Source of the DNA: an uncultured Collinsella sp.
GTDB taxonomy: Bacteria; Actinomycetota; Coriobacteriia; Coriobacteriales; Coriobacteriaceae
Length of the DNA stretch: 7,585 bases
Assembly (NCBI GenBank): GCA_947003675.1
Contig: CAMQPJ010000053.1
Location: 1 to 7,585, forward strand
Direction: 5' to 3'
Shown: in pieces, positions 1-5,487 of the stretch
Layout: every line of letters begins with the position of its first letter
How positions within the stretch are numbered: position 1 is the first letter of the stretch
Position numbers and translations under genes: made by a program
Notes under the pieces: model-generated
What the model was told of the DNA's origin: nothing
The model's input: only the letters and a program-made list of their open reading frames with translations
The model's database searches: none

Positions 1-1072
1 TTGCGGCTTTTTGCCTGCTGCCGTGAATTCGCATGCATTCCCAAAAGCCGTTTTGGCAGCGGTAGATGTGAATGGGGTCCAGGCGATATTCGCAGTCCTC
101 GTGGCGCTCGGGCGCAAAGAACACGGCTGAGGCAAACATGGTGTAGGGCATGGCCGTCTCCTCCCCAAACAAGCTCGCTACGATGCCGGTCTTTCGGTGC
201 GTGTCATAGTAGCGCGCCATGCGGACATACACGGCGCATGCCACGTGGCGCAGGTCGCGATGGTGGGAACGGTCGAGCCGTGAGTTATTCAGGTTGTACG
301 TCGAGAGCGCGTCGATGGCAGCCATGAGCCGCTCCTCATGCGCCTCATCGGGCGGAAGGGGAAGCGTGGGCTCGGAGGTCTTGCGACGTTTGGGGGACAG
401 GGCCGACGGCGCCGGCGCGGGTGCAAGGTCTCGCGCTGCGCGGCGCAGCTCGATGAGGGCGTTGTCGAATGCGACGGTTTTAGAGTCGCGAAGCAGCTTG
501 GGGTCGAGCTCATGGAACACGGCGTAGTCCTGCAGCCATACGCGTGCGAACCGGTCGATGCCGGGTTCAAAGGCGCGATAGGCATCCCAAAATGCCTTGA
601 TCTTGTCATAGCCGTCGCGCGGATTGTCGACGCCAATGCCGCAGATCAATTCGTAGAGATACAGAAAAGCAAACGAGGTCGATGTCTCCTCGATATTGCC
701 GCGGCGCACTTGGGCACGCCAGGTAAAGTAGCCGCGCAACTGTCGATCGCTCATGGCATTGTAGGTGGGAAAGTACGACTTAAAGGTGCCGTTGTAGGGG
801 CAATCGTCCTCGAAGTCGGCCATCAGCAGGCCTTGGCGGTAAAAGAGCTCCGCCTCCGATAGCCAACGTCCCGCGCCGCCTTTGGGATCCTCTTGCCAGC
901 GTGATATCTCGCGCATCTTGCGGTACTGGTCGGGGAGGAAGTTCTGCATCTGACGACCGGTCTTGAGAATCGGCTCGTCAGCATAGATTTCGTTTGAGAA
1001 GCGGGCGGACTGATGGGTCCGGGCCTCGGCCATAATGCGCTCGATGAGCATCTTGACGTCCTGGTCGGCCAC
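1..1072 (-). CDS. TerB N-terminal domain (TerB_N/TerB_C type) protein, partial, 3' end beyond left edge
   Basis: An uninterrupted reading frame of 357 codons begins at GTG 1070-1072 and leaves the window at base 1. An in-frame TAG lies just upstream and a GAGGAGAGG purine tract precedes the GTG, so the start is firm. Residues about 65-210 read as a TerB_N domain: GRWLSEAELFYRQG (68-81), then MSDRQLRGYFTWRAQVRRG (107-125) and FAFLYLYELICGIG (134-147). A Pro/Ala/Lys-rich linker (about 215-242) follows. Residues 280-320, with RYYDTHRKTGIVASLFGEE and PYTMFASAVFF, match the later region typical of these proteins. No signal peptide or membrane segment is visible, so it is probably cytosolic. TerB-like domains are linked to tellurite-resistance and stress modules, but for this two-domain form the biochemical role is unknown. 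It lies 89 bases downstream of the DUF554 gene and may have its own promoter. Family call fairly sure; function not. Confidence 0.85.
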   Translation of the reverse strand, partial: MADQDVKMLIERIMAEARTHQSARFSNEIYADEPILKTGRQMQNFLPDQYRKMREISRWQEDPKGGAGRWLSEAELFYRQGLLMADFEDDCPYNGTFKSYFPTYNAMSDRQLRGYFTWRAQVRRGNIEETSTSFAFLYLYELICGIGVDNPRDGYDKIKAFWDAYRAFEPGIDRFARVWLQDYAVFHELDPKLLRDSKTVAFDNALIELRRAARDLAPAPAPSALSPKRRKTSEPTLPLPPDEAHEERLMAAIDALSTYNLNNSRLDRSHHRDLRHVACAVYVRMARYYDTHRKTGIVASLFGEETAMPYTMFASAVFFAPERHEDCEYRLDPIHIYRCQNGFWECMRIHGSRQKAA

Positions 1073-1110
1073 CGCCCTCTCCTCTCCCTATATGGTGTCG
1101 GTGACCTCAT

Positions 1111-1119
1111 ATCATAACA
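1111..1119 (-). promoter_or_regulatory. Candidate extended -10 promoter for the TerB_N gene
   Basis: On the minus strand the sequence TGTTATGAT fits an extended -10 element (TGn followed by TATGAT, 5 of 6 to TATAAT). The matching -35 position at a 17-base spacing reads CGAACA, only 3 of 6 to consensus, which extended -10 promoters tolerate. Transcription would begin near 1104, giving a leader of about 32 bases before the GTG. Pattern match only. Confidence 0.35.
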
Positions 1120-1161
1120 CAGCATCAAACAGGTGTTCGAGATACCGCTATGTAGATAGAT

Positions 1162-1878
1162 TTAGAACAAGAGGGCGTAGATGACCGCCACGACGACGGA
1201 GGGGAGCATATTGGCCGTGCGGAAGGTCTGGGGTCGAATAAGGTTAACGCCAACACAGAAGATGAGCATGGAGCCCACAAGCGAAAGGCTGTCGAGGGCT
1301 GCGGTGGTCATGATGGGGGAGAGTGCGCCGGCAAAAAGCGTGATCGTGCCCTGGAATACGGCAACGGGCAGGGCCGAGAAGATGCAGCCGCGGCCAAGCG
1401 AGGCCGTCATGGTGCAGACGATGATGCAGTCCAGCGCGCCCTTCAGGGCAAGCGTGGACCAGTCGCCGAGCAGGCCGTCCTGAATCGATCCTACGATGGC
1501 CATGGCGCCGATACACACGGTGAGCGATGTCGAGACAAAGGCGTTGGTGAACTCGTTGTCGCCTTCGCTGCCGGTTTTGCGCTTGAGCCATTCGCCGAGG
1601 TTCTCGATGGCGGCTTCCAGGTTGATGGCCTCGCCGATGAGCGAACCAAGGGCAAATGAGACGATAAGCATGGTGGTGCCGGTGGTCGCCAACGTCTCTC
1701 CATCGATAACGAGCATTTTTTGCATGGTGCCGCCCAGGCCGATAAACAGAACGCACAGCCCCGACGCCTTCATGAGCGTGTCTTGGATGCGGGGCGTAAT
1801 GAAGCGCCCACCCATGAGGCCCAGCAGACCGCCCGCGATCAAAAGCGCGACGTTGATGATCGTTCCTAAACCCGGCAT
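1162..1878 (-). CDS. DUF554 family integral membrane protein (YdfK/YqgA-like)
   Basis: This 238-residue polytopic membrane protein has hydrophobic segments at about 4-23, 39-57, 68-85, 117-135, 147-162, 166-186, 196-214 and 224-238. The central signature CIGAMAIVGSIQDGLLGD (122-139), the preceding FTNAFVSTSLTV and the following LKGALD are what I recognise as DUF554 (Pfam PF04474), the family of B. subtilis YdfK and E. coli YqgA. Length is normal for the family. An upstream in-frame TTG at 1900-1902 would add eight residues, but AGGAGG at 1883-1888 sits four bases before ATG 1876-1878 and overlaps that extension, so I take the ATG. The family is presumed to be a transporter or channel-like protein of the cytoplasmic membrane, but no substrate is established. 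It lies 89 bases after the 466-residue secreted protein gene on the same strand, with no clear terminator between, so read-through is possible. Confidence 0.92.
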   Translation of the reverse strand: MPGLGTIINVALLIAGGLLGLMGGRFITPRIQDTLMKASGLCVLFIGLGGTMQKMLVIDGETLATTGTTMLIVSFALGSLIGEAINLEAAIENLGEWLKRKTGSEGDNEFTNAFVSTSLTVCIGAMAIVGSIQDGLLGDWSTLALKGALDCIIVCTMTASLGRGCIFSALPVAVFQGTITLFAGALSPIMTTAALDSLSLVGSMLIFCVGVNLIRPQTFRTANMLPSVVVAVIYALLF

Positions 1879-1882
1879 GAAC

Positions 1883-1888
1883 CCTCCT
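1883..1888 (-). promoter_or_regulatory. Ribosome binding site deciding the DUF554 start
   Basis: AGGAGG on the minus strand, four bases before ATG 1876-1878. It favours this start over the in-frame TTG at 1900-1902. Confidence 0.8.
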
Positions 1889-1967
1889 GTAATTGATGCC
1901 AACGCGGCAATCGTAGCAGAACGGGGAGGGGAGCGCTCAGTATCCGAGCCAAGCGGCGGTTAGCGGT

Positions 1968-3368
1968 CTAGGATAGGACGGGGCTAAAGTCGAAGCGCAG
2001 CGTCATGAGGCGCTGTGGGGACTCGATGGCCGCGGCAATGATGTCGGCATCTCGTGCACGATCGAACCCTTCAAGTTCCATTTGATAGGGGAAGTCTTCT
2101 TGGATACCGATGCGACGAGGAACCAAAAGCTTGGTTCCGTCGAATTCTTCGGTTCGCGTTCCGTCTGCTGCAACGGAATAAAGGTGCAACTTGGCGGTCG
2201 TTGTGGCATCAAGTGCCGAGATAGCTTGGATGTCGTTCGATGCGCTCCTTGCTCCCACTGCTGTAAGTGCCGTAGGCGCGACGACTTCACCCGAAGGCAA
2301 AAAGACGAGCTCGACGGTATTGGGGAACGCGATGAGGATATTTTTGCGGCGGGGCGCATTGGCAGCGACTGGCTCAATGCTTGCGGCATCGACGGTTTCC
2401 GTGTGGTCGAGCGCGACCATCATGCAACAGTTGCCTTCGTCGACATCTGGGGGAGCGGCAAATTCCAGGCCGTCTTTCGGTTGGGGATTGCCTGGTTCGG
2501 TGGCGGTGCCGCCTGGCTTCTCGAGAGGGGCCGCAGCGTTGCCTTCTGATGATGCATCGTCTGCATCGTCAACATGCACCGGTGCGTCTGCGATCTCGTC
2601 TTTGGGGGGTTTGTCATTATCGCTCGATATAGGAGCAGCAATCCCGACGGACCCCACTCCGTGCCATGTCATTTGGAGCAGCGCCGGATCGGCGAGAATG
2701 CGATGCACGCCCGGCTCCTGGGTATCGATATTGATGGGGGCGGGTTCTGATCCGCGCGTGAGGTTAAGCGAGCCCTTCTGTCTGGTGCTTTGAGCTTCTT
2801 GGTCATCCGCGTCGCCAGCGTAGAACAGCAAAGGCGCATCTCCCGTTGCGATGGCTTCGGTGTTCGCCTTGGTCAGTCGCAGCGATGCCGTAAAGGAGAT
2901 GATGGGCTGCGCGCCATCGACATTCGAGGGAACGCAGCCCAGGCATACACCCCCTCCTTCTTCATAGGCCGCGCTGTCGAAGACGACCTTCGCCCCGTTC
3001 GCCGAGTCATCGACCGAGTCAATATCGATGCGCAGCTCTAGGTCGCATGGGTCGCCATCGGCGTCGACTGCAGCCGATTTCCATGTGCAGATGGCATAAC
3101 CTGTCTGGGGGCCGTTCTCCTTGTCCGGTCGCTTGATATCCACGACTATCGAGCCGACCGTATTGCGGCGAAGGCATCCCGAGGTTCGGATCGTGGCGTG
3201 CGCGAGCGAAAAACGTTGGCAGGCGACGATACCCGACGAATTCGCCACGGGGTTCAGAGCTTGCGGTAAGGAGTTTGCCGTGGCGGGCGTCGCCCAAGCG
3301 GCGAGAGGCGTACCGCTTACCAGTGCGCTGCAGAGCGCGGCGACGGGCAAAAGGTTTTTGGGTGCCAT
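1968..3368 (-). CDS. Secreted protein of unknown function, 466 residues
   Basis: ATG 3366-3368 is preceded by AGGAG at a short spacing. The N-terminus is a signal peptide: MAPKN, a hydrophobic core to about residue 22, then small-residue cleavage options such as AWA|TP (about 27) or ATA|NS (about 32). The mature protein has two regions, about 45-245 and 315-466, joined by an acidic, Pro/Asp/Ala-rich linker (about 248-312). Eight cysteines lie outside the signal: 50, 65, 94, 108, a CxxC at 142-145 and a CC pair at 314-315; disulfides are plausible. There is no C-terminal membrane helix and no sorting motif, so it is either released or held by a partner. I do not recognise a family. The regions look beta-rich, with alternating hydrophobic residues, and could be Ig-like (inference). 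It starts 39 bases after the 86-residue protein gene and probably shares its transcript. Confidence 0.8.
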   Translation of the reverse strand: MAPKNLLPVAALCSALVSGTPLAAWATPATANSLPQALNPVANSSGIVACQRFSLAHATIRTSGCLRRNTVGSIVVDIKRPDKENGPQTGYAICTWKSAAVDADGDPCDLELRIDIDSVDDSANGAKVVFDSAAYEEGGGVCLGCVPSNVDGAQPIISFTASLRLTKANTEAIATGDAPLLFYAGDADDQEAQSTRQKGSLNLTRGSEPAPINIDTQEPGVHRILADPALLQMTWHGVGSVGIAAPISSDNDKPPKDEIADAPVHVDDADDASSEGNAAAPLEKPGGTATEPGNPQPKDGLEFAAPPDVDEGNCCMMVALDHTETVDAASIEPVAANAPRRKNILIAFPNTVELVFLPSGEVVAPTALTAVGARSASNDIQAISALDATTTAKLHLYSVAADGTRTEEFDGTKLLVPRRIGIQEDFPYQMELEGFDRARDADIIAAAIESPQRLMTLRFDFSPVLS

Positions 3369-3407
3369 GGTTCTCCTATCTATTTCGCGTACTCCGGTCG
3401 TGCTTGG

Positions 3408-3668
3408 CTATTGGTTGCGTTTGATGTGCAGGCCAAGGCACGTCAGTCCTGCTCCCACCGTGGCGGCGCCTGTCGCAATGAGTTGCCGGGTGTCGCTCGT
3501 CTGAGCGAGCGGCTCGTGACGGCCGCCGCGATTAAGGCCCGAAAGGTCGACGGTCACTTCTGTGGCCGCCTGCGCTTGCTCTTGTTGAGCAAAGGCCATG
3601 GCAGGCGCGGACGCCAAGATGCCGACGATGGCGGCCAGTGCGATCGCCTTAGGACGTGGCGTGCGCAC
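3408..3668 (-). CDS. Short exported protein with a sortase-signal-like C-terminus, 86 residues
   Basis: The best start is GTG 3666-3668, giving VRTPRPKAIALAAIVGILAS and a signal peptide ending near AMAFA|QQ (residue 27). Only about 26 residues follow before LAQTSDT (54-60), a hydrophobic stretch (about 62-80) and the basic tail HIKRNQ. This layout (motif, helix, positive tail) is that of a cell-wall sorting signal. LAxTG is the known class E sortase motif, and here serine replaces the glycine. If cleaved, a wall-linked peptide of about 30 residues would remain; otherwise the C-terminus acts as a membrane anchor. The start overlaps the end of the 200-residue gene by 20 bases and no good ribosome binding site is visible, which suggests translational coupling. 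A frame extending upstream to 3758 exists but would bury the signal peptide. The gene is probably real; sortase processing is inference. Confidence 0.7.
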   Translation of the reverse strand: MRTPRPKAIALAAIVGILASAPAMAFAQQEQAQAATEVTVDLSGLNRGGRHEPLAQTSDTRQLIATGAATVGAGLTCLGLHIKRNQ

Positions 3669-4251
3669 CGGGCTCGACCGTCCAGGTGATGCTTGCCACT
3701 TGATCTCCCGTACCGGTGGCGTGGTAGATGTCACGCGTAACGCGCGCGACGTGTCCACTCACACTGAGCTTGATCTTGTCCGTTCCATCGGCAATGCCCT
3801 GGTACTTCATGTCGAAGTTTGCGTCCTTGGAAAGATCGAGGCCCGTAGTCTGAGTCGCCGAGCTGGCATCCTTTTCTGCCTTATCGGGGCCAACCTTAAA
3901 ATCGATGGAGTTCTGGGCCGAGCCCGTCTTTGCGTCTGCAACGATTGTCCAGTCATTCTTGGCCGTGACCTTCATGTTAGTGACGTGGATGCCATATGCC
4001 GAGAGGTTGTCGATGGTAATCGTCTTGTCGGAGGGTCCTACAAGCGTTCCGTCGGCTTTAGCGGCAAAGGGGATGACCGTTGGCGCCTTAAACGAAACAT
4101 TGCTAATGTCGGCCTTTACCGTCACATCGGTGGTTCCAACGCGCACCTCTGCCATGGCCGCCGTTGGCGCGGCGCCCATCGCAAGTGCGAGCGTAAGCCC
4201 TGCGCCCACGGCGAGTGCCCTGGCTCCGCTCAGGTTCATGGGTGTGTTCAT
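3649..4251 (-). CDS. Secreted WxL-like surface protein, 200 residues
   Basis: ATG 4249-4251 has AAAGGA six bases upstream; a TTG at 4255-4257 would overlap that spacer and is rejected. Residues 1-34 are a clear signal peptide, cleaving near AMA|EV. The mature protein (about 166 residues) has no cysteine and looks all-beta: VTVKADISNVSFKAPTVIPF (43-62), ADGTLVGPSDKTITIDNLSA (66-85), then NDWTIVA (99-105) and, close to the end, ASITWTVEPG (186-195). Two tryptophan motifs, one mid-domain and one in the last strand, are the arrangement of WxL cell-wall-binding domains (PF13731), but here they read W-T-I and W-T-V, so I call it WxL-like at low certainty. A TasA-like filament subunit is another possibility. 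It lies downstream of the membrane-anchored 169-residue gene, behind a leader with two hairpins, and overlaps the 86-residue gene. Real secreted protein: sure; family: not. Confidence 0.82.
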   Translation of the reverse strand: MNTPMNLSGARALAVGAGLTLALAMGAAPTAAMAEVRVGTTDVTVKADISNVSFKAPTVIPFAAKADGTLVGPSDKTITIDNLSAYGIHVTNMKVTAKNDWTIVADAKTGSAQNSIDFKVGPDKAEKDASSATQTTGLDLSKDANFDMKYQGIADGTDKIKLSVSGHVARVTRDIYHATGTGDQVASITWTVEPGAHATS

Positions 4252-4270
4252 AATCAATCCTTTCTGCTCG

Positions 4271-4289
4271 TCACGGACTGCTTCCGTGA
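4271..4289 (-). other. Perfect 7-bp stem-loop in the leader of the 200-residue protein gene
   Basis: TCACGGA (4271-4277) and TCCGTGA (4283-4289) are exact reverse complements around a 5-base loop. The stem ends 19 bases before the ATG at 4251, immediately upstream of the ribosome binding region. No T-run follows, so it is not a standard terminator. It may be an mRNA-stabilising or processing hairpin. Confidence 0.5.
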
Positions 4290-4307
4290 TGGTTGGACGA
4301 ATGGGGA

Positions 4308-4323
4308 CAGGGTGCTGCCCCTG
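4308..4323 (-). other. GC-rich stem-loop just after the 169-residue protein gene
   Basis: CAGGG (4308-4312) pairs with CCCTG (4319-4323) around a 6-base loop, beginning about 15 bases after the stop at 4339-4341. On the minus strand it is followed by TGTCCCC with no T-run, so intrinsic termination is doubtful. With the second hairpin downstream, it could separate the messages of the anchor gene and the secreted-protein gene. Confidence 0.35.
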
Positions 4324-4338
4324 CGAGCGCGTCGGCCG

Positions 4339-4848
4339 CTAGCCTTCTGCCTGGGCCACCCGCACTTTGACGCGCGTCGGATTGCCGTGGGTGTCGTAGG
4401 TCTTGGCATCGAGTGCCTGAATCTCGATATATGCCTCGCCTTCTTGGATATCGCCGGCAGGGCAGGTCTCAACCGTCTTGCCGGCTTCGACCACACCGGA
4501 CTCATAGATGGTCTCGTCGTTTTGAATTACGCGGAAGCGCTGGGGAAACTTGTTGTCTTGGACGTTTTGCACGTTGACGCGCAACTTGCCGCCTTCCTGC
4601 AGCTGTGCGACCGGCGCGACCGAGATCGTCATCATGTTGTCGCGGACGATGGCATCGAGCTCATCCTGGATTTCTTGGCGCGATTTACCCTCTGCCGTCG
4701 TGACTGAGGCGCCTGCTTCGGGCACGGGCTGCGACTGCCAGGCGTATAGCCCTACGGCGATGAGGGCGCAGACGATAGCCAGGCAGACAACGACGAGCTT
4801 CTTGCGACGCCCCAGTCCTGCAAGGCGGGGCGGCTTCTTTGCACTCAT
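4339..4848 (-). CDS. Membrane-anchored protein with one extracellular beta-rich domain, 169 residues
   Basis: ATG 4846-4848 has AAGGA six bases upstream. The frame stays open up to 5457, but that extension is Arg/His/Pro-rich and antiparallels nothing familiar, while the overlapping 98-residue gene reads well, so the short start is chosen. The basic N-terminus (KKPPRLAGLGRRKK, 4-17) is followed by one membrane segment (about 18-36), which predicts a cytoplasmic N-terminus and an outer C-terminal domain. That domain has a short helix-like stretch (SRQEIQDELDAIVRDNMM, 56-73) and then a run of likely strands (75-80, 88-93, 103-108, 138-145, 157-165), as in an Ig-like fold (inference). It has one cysteine (129). 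I do not recognise the family. The gene overlaps the upstream gene by ATGA and precedes the 200-residue secreted protein, so a docking or assembly role for that product is possible. Confidence 0.78.
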   Translation of the reverse strand: MSAKKPPRLAGLGRRKKLVVVCLAIVCALIAVGLYAWQSQPVPEAGASVTTAEGKSRQEIQDELDAIVRDNMMTISVAPVAQLQEGGKLRVNVQNVQDNKFPQRFRVIQNDETIYESGVVEAGKTVETCPAGDIQEGEAYIEIQALDAKTYDTHGNPTRVKVRVAQAEG

Positions 4849-5141
4849 GCGGCGTCCTTGGTGGTGTAGACGCGTGCGAACGTGGACGGGTCCGCTCCAA
4901 AGAGCATGTGAAGCATCAGGCGGCGCGAGTAGATGAGCTCGTCGAAGTCGTGAGGGAGCTCGATGTTGTGGATACGCGCGATGTGGTGGGCGAGCGCCGA
5001 GAACGACTCGGGGTCGCAGATAACATCGGTGGTGACGTGGTAGACCGCCGTATCGGGGAACGCCTCTTCGTCGAAAGGCAGGAGATAGGGATCGTCGTCG
5101 ACCTCGATGGCGACGCCGTACTGGGGCCAGTAATATGCCAT
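4845..5141 (-). CDS. Small cytosolic protein, 98 residues, unknown; faint endonuclease-domain resemblance
   Basis: ATG 5139-5141 follows GGGAGG at five bases. The product has no signal peptide or membrane helix and is rich in Asp, Glu and His. I do not recognise it with confidence. The pieces WPQYGVAIEVDDDP (5-18) and VYHVTTDVICDPESFSALAHHIARI (33-57, split here only for reference) resemble the strand-E-x-D strand and the last strand plus helix of DUF559/PD-(D/E)XK-like domains that are common in Coriobacteriia as AbiEi-like proteins. The intervening catalytic-core length is missing, so it would be a degenerate or minimal version. It is the first gene of the surface cluster and overlaps the 169-residue gene by four bases (ATGA), which implies translational coupling. 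It could equally be a regulator or a lineage-specific protein. Gene reality is likely; function unknown. Confidence 0.68.
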   Translation of the reverse strand: MAYYWPQYGVAIEVDDDPYLLPFDEEAFPDTAVYHVTTDVICDPESFSALAHHIARIHNIELPHDFDELIYSRRLMLHMLFGADPSTFARVYTTKDAA

Positions 5142-5206
5142 GGGAACCTCCCTGCTTCTGGGGCCAAAACTTCCATTGGTTTTGGCTGTCGATGCCGACC
5201 GTATCA

Positions 5207-5250
5207 GTCACTACTTGACCAATTTCTGACCAAATGCTTGACGGATTGAC
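5207..5250. repeat. Array of TGAC half-sites, candidate operator
   Basis: TGACCAA occurs twice (5216-5222 and 5227-5233) exactly 11 bases apart, one helical turn. TTGAC recurs at 5238-5242 and 5246-5250, and GTCA at 5207-5210 faces the first copy as an inverted half-site. Such phased half-sites between divergent genes suggest a transcription-factor binding region. No regulator can be named from the sequence. Confidence 0.4.
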
Positions 5251-5472
5251 ATCTCCGCAGGTAAAAGATGGCAAAAATAACTTCAACTTTTTTCGAGCGA
5301 CAATTGCGTGGTCGCTGGCGGTAAAGCGACATGTGTCAAAAGCATCGTCTGCCGAGGAAACCTTGCCGCTCGCCGAATTGCACGAACGTAAAAATCGCCA
5401 ATTATGGAGACGGTCTCGAACACGTCGACGAAACGATGCGGTAACATCTCCCTGCAAATACTGTAGTTAGCT

Positions 5473-5480
5473 AAAGGGGG
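5473..5480 (+). promoter_or_regulatory. Ribosome binding site for the GTG start of the FAD oxidase
   Basis: AAAGGGGG lies seven bases before GTG 5488-5490. The same AAAGGGGG string precedes the EtfB start at 7092, nine bases upstream, supporting both start calls. Confidence 0.8.
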
Positions 5481-5487
5481 AGTTCGC

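Larger units (their letters stand above)
5142..5487. promoter_or_regulatory. Divergent intergenic region between the surface cluster and the flavoprotein operon
   Basis: 346 bases with no convincing gene and a lower GC content than the flanks. It must hold the promoters of both transcripts. A possible plus-strand promoter is TTGACG (5238-5243) with TAAAAG (5262-5267) at 18 bases; another is TTGCAC (5378-5383) with AATTAT (5400-5405) at 16 bases. Neither is strong. No clear promoter was found for the minus-strand cluster. Repeated TGAC half-sites lie at 5216-5250. No terminator hairpin was seen. Confidence 0.6.

Noticed and set aside
338..862. Plus-strand open frame of 174 codons
   Set aside because: It is antisense to the TerB_N protein, whose conserved motifs fix the coding strand.
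1879..1967. Terminator between the 466-residue gene and the DUF554 gene
   Set aside because: The palindrome GAGCGCTC at 1931-1938 is short and no stable hairpin with a T-run is present.
3408..4251. The 200- and 86-residue frames as one protein broken by a frameshift
   Set aside because: The second frame has its own complete signal peptide right after the overlap, so it is a separate exported product rather than a lost C-terminus.
3598..4707. Plus-strand open frame of 369 codons across the surface cluster
   Set aside because: It runs antisense to three genes with clear signal peptides or anchors and good ribosome sites; its product has no recognisable domain.
5246..5251. Exact TTGACA on the plus strand as a promoter -35 box
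   Set aside because: No acceptable -10 hexamer lies at 15-19 bases; the neighbouring TTGACG has a better partner.
4849..5457. N-terminal extension of the 169-residue membrane protein
   Set aside because: The extension is Arg/His/Pro-rich out-of-frame translation of the 98-residue gene and lacks a start signal; the internal ATG has one.
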